Below are positions 1 to 8,473 of a stretch of 64,000 bases of DNA, one piece after another. This stretch comes from Sphingomonas qomolangmaensis (GTDB taxonomy: Bacteria > Pseudomonadota > Alphaproteobacteria > Sphingomonadales > Sphingomonadaceae). The notes beneath the pieces were generated by a model, which saw nothing but the letters and a program-made list of their open reading frames with translations, was not told the origin of the DNA and made no database searches. Within the stretch, counting starts at the first letter, position 1. Each line of letters opens with the position of its first letter. The position numbers were made by a program, and so were the translations under genes. The stretch covers positions 2,603,501 through 2,667,500 of the forward strand of contig NZ_CP101740.1 of assembly GCF_024496245.1 (NCBI RefSeq). Direction: 5' to 3'.

Positions 1-47
1 GCCTGAGCTTCGGGCGCAATCTTCGGGTCGTCCGGCCGCCGGGCCAT
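1..47 (-). CDS. N-terminus of an unidentified divergent gene (partial)
   Basis: An ATG on the minus strand at 47 opens a frame (MARRPDDPKIAPEAQA) that runs off the window edge without a stop. Its start lies only 14 nt from the start of the divergent DUF72 gene, and the intervening GCTAAT would serve both genes as a -10-like element. Sixteen residues are too few to identify a family, so the gene is inferred from divergent spacing and reading-frame quality only. Confidence 0.35.
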   Translation of the reverse strand, partial: MARRPDDPKIAPEAQ

Positions 48-61
48 GCTAATCCTGCGCG

Positions 62-865
62 ATGACCAACGCCCTGATTCGCGCCGGCATCGGCGGCTGG
101 ACCTATGAACCCTGGCGCGGCGGAGTCTTTTATCCCGAGGGGCTCGTCCAGAAGCGCGAGCTCGACTATGCCGCGTCGAAGCTGACCGCGATCGAGATCA
201 ACGGCACCTATTATTCGAGCTTCAAGCCCGCCTCGTTCGCGGGCTGGGCCAAGGCGGTGCCAGACGGCTTCGTGTTTGCGGTGAAGGCGTCGCGCTACAC
301 CACCAATCGCAAGGTCTTGGCCGAGGCGGGCGAATCGATCGGCAAGTTCCTGGGGCAGGGGCTGACCGAGCTCGGCGACCGGCTGGGGCCGATCCTGTGG
401 CAGTTCATGGCGACCAAGAAGTTCGATGCCGATGATTTCGGCGCGTTCCTCAAGCTGCTGCCCGCCGCGCACGACGGGGTGGCGCTGCGCCATGCGGTGC
501 AGGTGCGGCACGAAAGCTTCCACGTCGCCGAATTCGTCGCGATGGCGCGCGCGGCGGGGGTAGCGATCGTCTATGCCGATTCGGCGGAGTATCCGGCGAT
601 CGCCGATGTGACCGGCGATTTCGTCTATGCGCGGCTCGAAAATGCCGAGGAGCGGTTTGTGGCCGGCTATGCGCCGACCGCGCTCGATCGCTGGGCCGAG
701 GTGGCGCGCGAATGGGCGTCGGGCCGGCAGCCCAAGGGGCTTCCCTATGCGAGCGACGTGGCGGCGCCGAAGCAGCCGCGCGACACCTTCGTCTTCATGA
801 TCAACGGTGCCAAGGAGCGCGCCCCCGCCGCGGCGATGGCGTTGCTCGAGCGGCTGGACGGCTAG
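62..865 (+). CDS. DUF72 (YecE-like) family protein
   Basis: The 267-residue protein matches the DUF72/YecE family in length and pattern. The N-terminal GGWTYEPWRGGVFYP is followed by an EINGTYYSS segment and a central WQF strand of the TIM-barrel-like fold. The biochemical role of the family is not established, although a nuclease or repair link is often suggested. The ATG start is in frame with the first conserved glycines. It ends 55 nt before the glutaminase start on the same strand, so co-transcription is possible but there is no functional connection I can name. Soluble and cytoplasmic: no signal peptide or membrane segment is visible. Confidence 0.85.
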   Translation: MTNALIRAGIGGWTYEPWRGGVFYPEGLVQKRELDYAASKLTAIEINGTYYSSFKPASFAGWAKAVPDGFVFAVKASRYTTNRKVLAEAGESIGKFLGQGLTELGDRLGPILWQFMATKKFDADDFGAFLKLLPAAHDGVALRHAVQVRHESFHVAEFVAMARAAGVAIVYADSAEYPAIADVTGDFVYARLENAEERFVAGYAPTALDRWAEVAREWASGRQPKGLPYASDVAAPKQPRDTFVFMINGAKERAPAAAMALLERLDG

Positions 866-920
866 CCGACCGGACCCTTTGGCGGGGTCGGCGGTTGTCG
901 CGGCTCCGAATAGCAGGAGA

Positions 921-1862
921 ATGAAGATCCTTAGGCTGCAGCAGATCGTCATCGAAATCGCCGAGGAAATTGCCGACAAGGCCGCCGAGATCGAAGGCGC
1001 AGCCGATGCCAAGGTCGAGGGCGAGGCGCCGGGCGGGTTCGGCATCGCGGTGGCGACGATCGACGGCGAGGTCGTATCGGCGGGCGAGGCGGCGACCCAG
1101 TTCCCGCTGCAGAGCATATCGAAGGTGTTCGCGCTCGAACTGGCGCTGTGCGCGCTGGGCGACAAGGTGTTCGAGCGTGTGGGGCGCGAGCCTTCGGGCG
1201 ATCCGTTCAACTCGATCATTGATCTCGAAAAGACCTCGGGGCTGCCGCGCAATCCGTTCGTCAACGCCGGCGCGCTGGCGGTGGTCGATATCCTGGTCGA
1301 GGAGCTTTCGGCCAAGAAACAGTCCGAAGCCGTCGTCGAATTCGTGCGGCGCCAGGCGGGGCTCGATAGCGTCGAACTCAATGACGAGGTGATGGCGTCG
1401 GAGCATGAGGGCGGCGACCTCAACCGCGCGATCATGAGCTTCATGCGGCATCACGGCAATTTCCACTCGCCGATCGACGAGGTGATGGAAGCCTATGTGA
1501 AGCAATGCGCGTTCCTGATCGATTGCGCGGGGCTGGCGCGCGCCGGGCTGTTCCTGGCGCATACCCGCCGCTCGCCCGACGACGAGAAGGCCGATGCCAA
1601 GGCGCAGCGGATGCGCAAGGTGCTCGCGCTGATGATGACCTGCGGCCATTATGACGGATCGGGCGACTTCGCGCTGCGTGTCGGCCTGCCCGCCAAGAGC
1701 GGCGTCGGCGGCGGGATACTGGCGGTGGTGCCCGAGATCGCATCGGTCGCGGTATGGTCGCCGAACCTGGATCAGCATGGCAATTCGATGCTGGGGGTGC
1801 GCGGGCTCGAGATGCTGGCGTATCGGACGGGATGGTCGGTGTTCGGGCCGCCGATCGAGTAG
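921..1862 (+). CDS. glsA: Glutaminase (L-glutamine amidohydrolase)
   Basis: Hydrolyses glutamine to glutamate and ammonia. The 313-residue product has the normal length for the serine-dependent bacterial glutaminase family. The nucleophile motif SxxK is visible in LQSISKVFALELAL near residue 67, followed by NPFVNAGALAVVDIL and C-terminal SGVGGGILAVVP. The frame stays open upstream to 807, but homology begins at MKILRLQQIV and an AGGAG lies just before ATG 921, so that start is chosen; the Shine-Dalgarno spacing is unusually short. There is no linked glutamine transporter. A possible role in acid or nitrogen balance is inferred. Confidence 0.93.
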   Translation: MKILRLQQIVIEIAEEIADKAAEIEGAADAKVEGEAPGGFGIAVATIDGEVVSAGEAATQFPLQSISKVFALELALCALGDKVFERVGREPSGDPFNSIIDLEKTSGLPRNPFVNAGALAVVDILVEELSAKKQSEAVVEFVRRQAGLDSVELNDEVMASEHEGGDLNRAIMSFMRHHGNFHSPIDEVMEAYVKQCAFLIDCAGLARAGLFLAHTRRSPDDEKADAKAQRMRKVLALMMTCGHYDGSGDFALRVGLPAKSGVGGGILAVVPEIASVAVWSPNLDQHGNSMLGVRGLEMLAYRTGWSVFGPPIE

Positions 1863-1920
1863 GGGGCGACAGGGTGCTATATCTGAAATAGCGCGGAGTG
1901 ACCGAAACGCCGCTTGGGCC

Positions 1921-2847
1921 CTAGTGGCACAAAGAATTTGCTTCACGCAGGTCCGTGCCAGCAAAACAAGGATGTCCAAGCACCCGATCAAGGGCCGGGC
2001 GATGAATCATAAGGTGGCTGGCGCCAAATACTACCAACACGTTTTCGTGCTTATTCAAGTGGCTGATGATCAAGTTATGCAAGTATGCGTCCCGCGCCCG
2101 CGCCACTAAAACTGCAATTCTATTTGTTTTGTAATCGCCGTCTGACAGAGGACCAACCTCCTCGGTGACAAAATCAGCGCCAATCGGCTTGCCGTTTTTT
2201 GCTTCATACCAAGCTGCCCAATCCAAGTAGCGAGGAAGGGTGTCTGCCGGGAGCCCTAGCGCCGCACGGTTGCTATCAAGCGACTTTTCCACCAGCGCGG
2301 CGAGGGACGGATCACCCGCGTCGGCGATTTTGCGTTCACCGATCCACTGCGGGATAGCGCGCAAGGTGTAAAATCCGAGCAAATCTTCGCCGGAAGCTCC
2401 CGCTTCGATCACTTGCCGCTCGATCTGGGCATCATCTGCTTCGCCGCCGACGAGCATCGCACCTTGCTGGCGGGCACCCAGCGCCGTTGGTACGGTCTCA
2501 CCTCCCTCAGTGAAGCCGTTTCGCACGGGGTTCTTCGTGACATAATCAAGAATGCGAGACGGGTTTGGCCCCCACGATGTGGGGAACCCCTCTGCGATCA
2601 CGGTGTCGAACGTCGTTATCGCGTAGGCAGCATTAATCATGCGGAACGTCAGGCTGTCGCGCCTGTTCTCATGCTGCGCAGCAACAAAAACCAGGCGATT
2701 TGATCCAACCTGATAGACGACCGCAAAGGCGTCGTCGGGCTGCCGATCTCTCAGCTCCTTCGTCCACGGGCGCAGCAGCTCGGGGGCCGCCGTCAATGGT
2801 ACTTGATCGGAGCCGAATAGCAGCAAAGGCCAGAGCGCGAACCTCAT
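1921..2847 (-). CDS. TIKI/TraB-superfamily-like putative secreted protein in an AT-richer islet
   Basis: This 308-residue protein begins with a hydrophobic stretch (MRFALWPLLLFG) that could be a signal peptide. Two patterns suggest the TIKI/TraB/GumN fold: an early strand followed by His (LVFVAAQHENRRDS) with DTVIAEG about 30 residues later, and a C-terminal VLVVFGASHL ending in GxxH. Members of this superfamily are putative metal-dependent hydrolases or proteases, but the exact function here is unknown. ATG 2847 is preferred over the TTG at 2850. The gene and its upstream DNA are visibly richer in A and T than their surroundings, and neither neighbour is related, which suggests horizontal acquisition. 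The family assignment is tentative. Confidence 0.55.
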   Translation of the reverse strand: MRFALWPLLLFGSDQVPLTAAPELLRPWTKELRDRQPDDAFAVVYQVGSNRLVFVAAQHENRRDSLTFRMINAAYAITTFDTVIAEGFPTSWGPNPSRILDYVTKNPVRNGFTEGGETVPTALGARQQGAMLVGGEADDAQIERQVIEAGASGEDLLGFYTLRAIPQWIGERKIADAGDPSLAALVEKSLDSNRAALGLPADTLPRYLDWAAWYEAKNGKPIGADFVTEEVGPLSDGDYKTNRIAVLVARARDAYLHNLIISHLNKHENVLVVFGASHLMIHRPALDRVLGHPCFAGTDLREANSLCH

Positions 2848-2975
2848 CAATATTAGTTAGCCAAAGCGAATAGGCTGAGCAAATCGATATTCAGGCTAAG
2901 CGCGTATTGCGAGAGAATTGGCAGAGTATAGCGCGATTGAGGCCTTATGCTTAAGTGGCGCGACCTAGCGGCCAA

Positions 2976-4094
2976 TCAGGCGTCGTTGGCCGCGCGCCTC
3001 GGGCTGGGGGTTGCCGACACCATCCGCTCGCCGTCGATCACGATCGGGCTCGCAACGCCGGGCACGCCGCCCGGGGCGATGCGCATCCCGCGGGCGACCA
3101 CCTGTGGGTCGGCGAAGATCTGGTCGAGCGTGTTGATCGGGCCGGCGGGGACGCCGGCGGCTTCGAGCGCGGCGGCGAGCTGGTCGCGTGGCCGGGTGCG
3201 GGTGGCGGATTCGATCACCGGGATCAGCGCGGCACGGTTCGCGACGCGCGCGGGGTTGGTCGCAAAGCGCGGGTCGACGGCGATGTCGAGGCCGAGGACC
3301 GCGCAGAGCCTGGCGAACTGGCCGTCATTGCCGACCGCGATCACTAGCGGATCGTCTTTCGTCTCGAACGCCTGATAGGGGGCGAGGTTGGCGTGGCCAT
3401 TGCCCATCCGGTGCGGCACCTTGCCCAATGCCATCCAGTTGAGCGCCTGGTTCGCGAGCACCGCGACCTGGGTATCGAGCAGCGCCATGTCGATCTGCGC
3501 GCCCCTGCCGGTCATGTCGCGCTGGCGTAGCGCGGCGAGGATCGCGACCGCCGAATAGACCCCGGTGAAGATGTCGGCATAGGCGATGCCGGCCTTTTGC
3601 GGCGGGCCGTCGGGCTCGCCCGTGAGCGACATGAAGCCCCCCATCGCCTGGATCACGAAGTCATAGCCCGCGCGCGGCGCATAGGGTCCGGTCTGACCGA
3701 AGCCGGTGATCGAACAGGTGATGAGGCGCGGGTTGAGCGCGCTCAAGCTGGCGTGATCGAGGCCGTATTTGACCAGCCCGCCGACCTTGTAATTTTCGAT
3801 CATGACATCGGCATCGGCGATCAGCGCGCGGACCTCGGCCTGGCCCTCAGCCGTCGCGATGTCGATCGCGCGCGACGTCTTGCCGCGGTTGGTCGAGTGG
3901 AAATAGGCGGCGTCGAGATTGGTGCCGTCGGGCGCGTGGAGGAAGGGCGGCCCCCAATGGCGGGTGTCGTCGCCCGCGCCGGGGCGCTCGATCTTGATGA
4001 CGTCGGCACCCAGATCGGCGAGCAACTGGCCACACCAGGGGCCGGCGAGGATTCGCGCCAGCTCGATCACGCGGATGCCTTCGAGCGGCTTCAT
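2976..4094 (-). CDS. CaiB/BaiF (class III) CoA-transferase, probably for glutarate or a related dicarboxylate
   Basis: The 372-residue protein has the class III CoA-transferase hallmarks: MKPLEGIRVIELARILAGPW at the N-terminus, then LADLGADVIKIERPGAGDD, and YADIFTGVYSAVAIL carrying the expected catalytic Asp near residue 170. The longer open frame to 4304 overlaps the acetyltransferase, so the ATG at 4094 is chosen; it forms an ATGA overlap with that gene's stop. Lying just downstream of a glutaryl-CoA dehydrogenase gene on the same strand, it plausibly activates glutarate with succinyl-CoA like mammalian SUGCT. That substrate is inferred from neighbourhood. Confidence 0.88.
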   Translation of the reverse strand: MKPLEGIRVIELARILAGPWCGQLLADLGADVIKIERPGAGDDTRHWGPPFLHAPDGTNLDAAYFHSTNRGKTSRAIDIATAEGQAEVRALIADADVMIENYKVGGLVKYGLDHASLSALNPRLITCSITGFGQTGPYAPRAGYDFVIQAMGGFMSLTGEPDGPPQKAGIAYADIFTGVYSAVAILAALRQRDMTGRGAQIDMALLDTQVAVLANQALNWMALGKVPHRMGNGHANLAPYQAFETKDDPLVIAVGNDGQFARLCAVLGLDIAVDPRFATNPARVANRAALIPVIESATRTRPRDQLAAALEAAGVPAGPINTLDQIFADPQVVARGMRIAPGGVPGVASPIVIDGERMVSATPSPRRAANDA

Positions 4095-4600
4095 GCGCGG
4101 TCGATCGCATAGATCAGGTGGACGACATCGGCACCTGCCATGCGGCGCGTCTCGACCTCGCCGGTGGCGCGCGCGCCGATCTTTTCGAGTGCGCGGCGCG
4201 AGCGCAGATTGCCTTCGCCGACGATGAAGACCGCCCGGGGGGCGAAGCCGAACAAATGGTCGAGCATCAGCCGCTTCATCTCGGCATTGGTGGCGCCGCC
4301 CCAATGATCGCGCGCGATGAAGGTCCAGCCGATCTCGATGCCGTCATAGGCGGGGGCGGAGCGGAAGCGGCTGGCGCCGATCACCCGGTCGGTGGCGCGT
4401 TCGCGGACGGTGAGCGCGCCGGGCTGGGCGAGCGCATCGTCGAAATAGGCGCGGAAGACGGGTTCCTGCCAGCGATCATGCGCGGGATGAATCGCCCAGA
4501 GCTGGGGGTCGGCAGCGACGGCGTAGAGCGCGGGCCAGTCGGCGGCGATGGTGGGGCGCAGCTCGATATTGGAGCCGGTGAGGGTGGGGGAGAGGTTCAT
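4091..4600 (-). CDS. GNAT-family N-acetyltransferase (RimJ-like)
   Basis: The 169-residue single-domain protein shows the acetyl-CoA-binding signature of RimJ/RimL-type GNAT enzymes: DHWGGATNAEMKRLMLDHLF in the middle and GNLRSRRALEKIGA near residue 133, the latter being the usual NxxSxxxLEKxG motif. The acceptor substrate is unknown. Its stop overlaps the start of the CoA-transferase gene (ATGA), so the two are translationally coupled in one transcript. A hairpin repeat (4618-4702) separates it from gcdH upstream. Confidence 0.85.
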   Translation of the reverse strand: MNLSPTLTGSNIELRPTIAADWPALYAVAADPQLWAIHPAHDRWQEPVFRAYFDDALAQPGALTVRERATDRVIGASRFRSAPAYDGIEIGWTFIARDHWGGATNAEMKRLMLDHLFGFAPRAVFIVGEGNLRSRRALEKIGARATGEVETRRMAGADVVHLIYAIDRA

Positions 4601-4617
4601 GGTTGTTGCCCCTCTAC

Positions 4618-4702
4618 CGTCACCCCAGCGAACGCTGGGGTCTCGAGCCGCGAGCGTGCGCTGGGTGGAGGGAGACCCCAGCTTTCGCTGGGGTGACGGC
4701 TA
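4618..4702. repeat. Inverted repeat with GTCACCCCAGC / GCTGGGGTGAC arms
   Basis: Outer arms GTCACCCCAGC and GCTGGGGTGAC, each followed inward by its own small hairpin (CCCAGCGAACGCTGGG and CCCAGCTTTCGCTGGG), surround a short core. This is the two-hairpin layout of a BIME- or REP-type element. It sits between the gcdH stop and the acetyltransferase start, where it could also reduce read-through. Confidence 0.75.
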
Positions 4703-4721
4703 GGGGGGCGGGGGGCGTTCC

Positions 4722-5909
4722 TCAGAACGCCGCGATCCCGGTGATTGCGCGGCCGAGGATCAGCCCGTGGACGTCGTGCGTGCCCTCGTACGTGTTGACC
4801 GTTTCGAGGTTGATCGCGTGGCGCATCACATGGAAATCGGCGGAGATGCCGTTGCCGCCGTGCATGTCGCGCGCGACGCGGGCGATCGCGAGCGCCTTGC
4901 CACAATTGTTGCGTTTGAGGATCGAGATCGCGTCGGGGGCGAGCTCGTGCGCGTCGAACATCCGGCCAGCGTGCAGGCAGGCGTTGAGGCCGAGTGAAAT
5001 CTCGGTGAGCATGTCGGCGAGCTTGATCTGTACCAATTGCGTCGCGGCGAGCGGGCGGCCGAATTGCTGGCGATCGAGCGTATATTGGCGCGCGGCATCT
5101 AGGCAGAATTCGGCGGCGCCCATCGTACCCCAGGCGATGCCGTAGCGCGCGCGGTTGAGGCAGCCGAACGGGCCTTTGAGCCCCTGGACGTCGGGCAGCA
5201 GCGCGTCTTCGCCGACTTCGACATTGTCCATCACGATCTCACCAGTGATCGAGGCGCGCAGGCTCAATTTGCCCTCGATTTTGGGTGCGGTCAGCCCCTG
5301 CATGCCCTTTTCGAGGACGAAGCCGCGGATCGCGCCGCCATGCGCGTCGGATTTCGCCCAGACGACGAAAACGTCGGCGATCGGCGAATTGGTGATCCAC
5401 ATTTTGGACCCGGTCAGCCGATAGCCGCCGCCGTCGATCGCCTGGGCGCGGGTGCGCATGCCCGAGGGGTCAGACCCGGCATCGGGTTCGGTGAGGCCGA
5501 AACAGCCGATCCATTCGCCGCTTGCCAGCTTGGGCAGATATTTGCGCTTCTGCGCCTCCGACCCATAGGCGTTGATCGGGTGCATCACGAGGCTCGACTG
5601 GACGCTCATCGCCGAGCGATAGCCGCTGTCGACTGCCTCGACCTCGCGCGCGACCAGGCCGTAGGAGACATAGCCGAGGCCCGCACCGCCATAGGTTTCG
5701 GGGATGGTCGGCCCGAGCAGGCCGAGCTGGCCCATCTCGTCCATGATCTCGCGGTGAAAATGCTCGTCGAGAAAAGCGCGGGTGACGCGGGGCAAGAGCT
5801 TTTCGCGCGAATATTCATGCGCGGTGTCGCGCACCATGCGTTCGTCGTCGGTCAGCTGTGCTTCAAGCTGGAAGGGGTCCTGCCAATCGAACCTGCCCAT
5901 TTCGGCCAT
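4722..5909 (-). CDS. gcdH: Glutaryl-CoA dehydrogenase (acyl-CoA dehydrogenase family)
   Basis: Oxidatively decarboxylates glutaryl-CoA to crotonyl-CoA in lysine/tryptophan breakdown and passes electrons to ETF, whose genes lie at 38-40 kb in this window. The 395-residue protein has the ACAD domain order. [17 protein letters not shown], with the substrate-binding Arg, is characteristic of GCDH rather than straight-chain dehydrogenases. [15 protein letters not shown] and [17 protein letters not shown] form the FAD/substrate core, and [12 protein letters not shown] carries the catalytic Glu. The CoA-transferase downstream supports the glutarate role. Confidence 0.93.
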   Translation of the reverse strand: MAEMGRFDWQDPFQLEAQLTDDERMVRDTAHEYSREKLLPRVTRAFLDEHFHREIMDEMGQLGLLGPTIPETYGGAGLGYVSYGLVAREVEAVDSGYRSAMSVQSSLVMHPINAYGSEAQKRKYLPKLASGEWIGCFGLTEPDAGSDPSGMRTRAQAIDGGGYRLTGSKMWITNSPIADVFVVWAKSDAHGGAIRGFVLEKGMQGLTAPKIEGKLSLRASITGEIVMDNVEVGEDALLPDVQGLKGPFGCLNRARYGIAWGTMGAAEFCLDAARQYTLDRQQFGRPLAATQLVQIKLADMLTEISLGLNACLHAGRMFDAHELAPDAISILKRNNCGKALAIARVARDMHGGNGISADFHVMRHAINLETVNTYEGTHDVHGLILGRAITGIAAF

Positions 5910-5922
5910 TGCGTCGTCCTTC

Positions 5923-6831
5923 CTAGGTGGTTTCGGCGGGCGTGGCGTCGGGCACGACCATCGGCGGCGGTGTCGGCGTCGGGATGACGCCGAGCGCCGG
6001 CGCGGGGGGTTCTACGCCCTGCAATGCTGCCGCCTCGATGATGTCGAGCGCGCGCCTGGCATTGATATAGCGACGCGCGGCCTCGATCCAACTGCTGGCC
6101 TGCGTCGCACCGGGCATCCGCCCGATTTCGGCGAGCGCGCCTTCGACATGGCCGGCATCGAGCATCCGGCGCGCGCGGATCAGCCGGTCGGTCGGGCGGC
6201 CGCTGGGGGTGCCGTCTTCGCGCAGCACGACGAGCCCGCCCATCTCGCGGCGGAAATTCTGCCACCAGTTCGCGCCGTCGCTGCCCGACACCAGCTCGGG
6301 CGCCAGCGTGTCGAGCGCGAGCCGCAGGTCTTCGAGCGTCACCGGCGATCGGGCGGCTTCGATGACGTAATTGGTCGCGCGTGGTTCGGACGGGGTGAAG
6401 CGCTGGCGCAGCTGGCCCTCGAGATAGCCGAGCGGCAGCCCGCGATCGAGCGCACGGCGCGCGGCGAAGGCGACCAGCAGCGCCTCGGCACGCGTCGCGA
6501 ACGACGAGGCGACGCGCGAATCGCTGTCGATATTGGCGAGCCGCGTTTCGAGGCTCTGGATCCGGCCCGCCAGCGTGATCTCGCGCGCGTAGAGCGAGGC
6601 GAGGTCGGTGCCCGGCGGCGCGGGCTGGTTGGCGACGACTTGCGGCTGGACGACGATCGGCTGCGGCGCGGCGGTGCCCGAGCGATAGCCGAGCCGATCG
6701 AGCATCGGCGCGACGTACCAATAGGTCGCGGCGATCCCCGCGACGAACGCCAGCACCCCGATCAACGCGACCAATTGCACGCGACTGCGCCGGCGGGGCG
6801 GCGCGTCGAACGACACTTCGTCATGGTTCAT
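5923..6831 (-). CDS. Mitofilin/Mic60-like inner-membrane protein of the heme locus
   Basis: The 302-residue protein has a basic N-terminus, one transmembrane helix ([20 protein letters not shown], about residues 20-40), a short linker and a coiled-coil-prone segment. Its C-terminal helical domain resembles the alphaproteobacterial COG4223/mitofilin family, relatives of mitochondrial Mic60. Location immediately downstream of hemD is the usual alphaproteobacterial arrangement and supports the call. Mic60 homologues shape membranes and contact the outer membrane; the link with heme synthesis is unexplained. ATG 6831 is chosen over 6867, which would put 12 odd residues before MNHDEVSF. Confidence 0.75.
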   Translation of the reverse strand: MNHDEVSFDAPPRRRSRVQLVALIGVLAFVAGIAATYWYVAPMLDRLGYRSGTAAPQPIVVQPQVVANQPAPPGTDLASLYAREITLAGRIQSLETRLANIDSDSRVASSFATRAEALLVAFAARRALDRGLPLGYLEGQLRQRFTPSEPRATNYVIEAARSPVTLEDLRLALDTLAPELVSGSDGANWWQNFRREMGGLVVLREDGTPSGRPTDRLIRARRMLDAGHVEGALAEIGRMPGATQASSWIEAARRYINARRALDIIEAAALQGVEPPAPALGVIPTPTPPPMVVPDATPAETT

Positions 6832-6863
6832 GGCGCGCCTTATCCCGTGCGCCGCAGCCAGGG

Positions 6864-7508
6864 TCAATGCGCGGCGAGGGCGGCGGCGATGAGCGCCGGG
6901 TCATCGGGGGTGGCGGCGATCGACACCTGCCGCCAGCCGCTGCCTGCGGCGTGCGCGGCACGCGGGCTGATCGCGACGACGCCGATCGCGGCGCGGTCGG
7001 CGACGAGCGCGGCGAGGCGGCGCGCGGCGCGGGGCGAGTGGACCAGCACGAGGTCGCCGGGCGACAGGTCGATCCGGTCGGTGGTTTCGATGCTGGCATA
7101 GACCGGGATCACCGCCGCGATCGGGCCGCCGGGGTCGAGCAGGTGATCGCGCCCGCACAGATGCAGCGCGCGCGCCAAGCCGAGGCGGTCGAGTTCGCGC
7201 CGCGCCGCATCGGCGTCGCTTCCGCCGACTGCGACGACGTTCAGCCCGGCAGCGCGTGCGGCTTCGGCGGTGGCTTCGCCGACGACGACGGTCGGCAGCG
7301 CGGCGAGCGTGGGCAGCGCGGCGCGGGCGTGGCGTACCGCGTTGGCGCTGGTGAGTAGCAGCGAATCGAAGCGCGCCGGATCGGGTGCTTCCCAGGCTAG
7401 CGGGGTAACCGCGAACAGCGGCATCGCCACCGCCGCCATGCCCGCTTCGGCGATCCGCGCGCGGGTCGCGGCATTGCCCGGTTCGGGTCGCAGGACGACG
7501 ATCCGCAC
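6864..7508 (-). CDS. hemD: Uroporphyrinogen-III synthase
   Basis: Cyclises hydroxymethylbilane to uroporphyrinogen III. HemD sequences diverge strongly, but this 214-residue protein has the two-lobe pattern: VRIVVLRPEPGNAATRARI, then DSLLLTSANAVRHA, VVVGEATAEAARAAGL and DLVLVHSPRAARRLA. The open frame reaches 7640, inside hemC, but homology begins at a GTG at 7508, 13 nt after the hemC stop, so GTG 7508 is used. It lies between hemC and the mitofilin-like gene, which makes the assignment firm. Confidence 0.88.
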   Translation of the reverse strand: MRIVVLRPEPGNAATRARIAEAGMAAVAMPLFAVTPLAWEAPDPARFDSLLLTSANAVRHARAALPTLAALPTVVVGEATAEAARAAGLNVVAVGGSDADAARRELDRLGLARALHLCGRDHLLDPGGPIAAVIPVYASIETTDRIDLSPGDLVLVHSPRAARRLAALVADRAAIGVVAISPRAAHAAGSGWRQVSIAATPDDPALIAAALAAH

Positions 7509-7521
7509 CGGCTCGCGCTGC

Positions 7522-8433
7522 CTAGCCGCCGAAGCGCTGACGGACGGGTTCGGGGGCGCGTGCGAGCAGGTCGCGCGCCAGATCGGCGGCGATGGCGGGG
7601 CCGGTGCCCTCGATCCGGCCCGCGACATGCGCGCCGCCATCCTCGGACAGCAACTCGGCCGACAGCGTGATCCGGCCGCCCTCGATCCGCGCGAGCGCGG
7701 CGACGGGTGAGTGGCAATCGGCCTGCAACGCCGCGAGCAGCGCGCGTTCGACCATCACGCAGGCGTGGGTGTCAGGGTCGTCGATCGCCGCGACGGTCGC
7801 GATCGCGTCGGCGTCGGCGGCGCGCACCTCGATGCCGATCGCGCCCTGGCTGGGAGCGGGCAGCATCTGGTCGAGCGGGATCGCCACCCCGACATCGTCG
7901 CGGCCGAGCCGTTCGAGCCCCGCGGCGGCGAGCAGCGTCGCATCGGCTTCGTCGGCGGCGAGCTTGCCGATCCGCGTGTCGACATTGCCGCGAAACGGCA
8001 CGATCACCAGGTCGGGGCGGAGCTTGCGCATCTGCGCGGCGCGGCGCGGGCTGCTGGTGCCGATCCGCGCGCCATGCGGCAGATCGTCGATCGAGGCTGC
8101 GCCGACGAGCCGGTCGCGGACATCGGCGCGCGGCAGGATCGCGCGAAGGGCAATCGCATCGGGGCGGATCGTCTCGACATCCTTGAGCGAATGCACCGCG
8201 CAATCGATCTCGCCGTCGAGCAGCGCGCGATCGAGCTCCTTGGTCCACAACGCCTTGCCGCCGATTTCGGCGAGCGGGCGGTCCTGCACCCGATCGCCGG
8301 TGGTGCGGATCGGGACGATTTCGAAGTCGAGCGGATCGCGGTCGTGCGCGGCGGCGAGCAGCGCGCGGACCATGTTCGCCTGGGTGAGAGCCAGCGGCGA
8401 ACCGCGCGTGCCGATGCGGAAGGGCGTCTTCAT
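7522..8433 (-). CDS. hemC: Hydroxymethylbilane synthase (porphobilinogen deaminase)
   Basis: Condenses four porphobilinogens into hydroxymethylbilane. The 303-residue product begins [19 protein letters not shown], carries the [10 protein letters not shown] and [10 protein letters not shown] motifs of the active-site cleft, and contains [16 protein letters not shown], whose Cys anchors the dipyrromethane cofactor. The ATG at 8433 is chosen over the longer frame to 8544, which would cross into the divergent tsaD promoter. Only 40 bp separate it from tsaD, and that gap is a perfect palindrome that may be a bidirectional promoter. Confidence 0.96.
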   Translation of the reverse strand: MKTPFRIGTRGSPLALTQANMVRALLAAAHDRDPLDFEIVPIRTTGDRVQDRPLAEIGGKALWTKELDRALLDGEIDCAVHSLKDVETIRPDAIALRAILPRADVRDRLVGAASIDDLPHGARIGTSSPRRAAQMRKLRPDLVIVPFRGNVDTRIGKLAADEADATLLAAAGLERLGRDDVGVAIPLDQMLPAPSQGAIGIEVRAADADAIATVAAIDDPDTHACVMVERALLAALQADCHSPVAALARIEGGRITLSAELLSEDGGAHVAGRIEGTGPAIAADLARDLLARAPEPVRQRFGG

Positions 8434-8443
8434 GTCGCTTGTG

Positions 8444-8463
8444 CTAGCCGCCCGCGCGGCTAG
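8444..8463. promoter_or_regulatory. Palindrome (CTAGCCGC-N4-GCGGCTAG) between divergent hemC and tsaD
   Basis: Eight-base perfect arms separated by CCGC place the same GGCTAG hexamer 10 nt before the ATG of hemC on the minus strand and 10 nt before the ATG of tsaD on the plus strand. The symmetric spacing fits a bidirectional core promoter with very short leaders. I see no convincing -35 elements. Confidence 0.5.
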
Positions 8464-8473
8464 AGGAAAGGCC

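Noticed and set aside
801..1991. 396-codon minus-strand frame opposite glutaminase
   Set aside because: Same antisense effect; low-complexity Arg-rich product with no start context.
2413..2703. Plus-strand frame inside the AT-richer islet
   Set aside because: The minus-strand frame is longer, has the signal peptide and fold-like motifs, and fits the region better.
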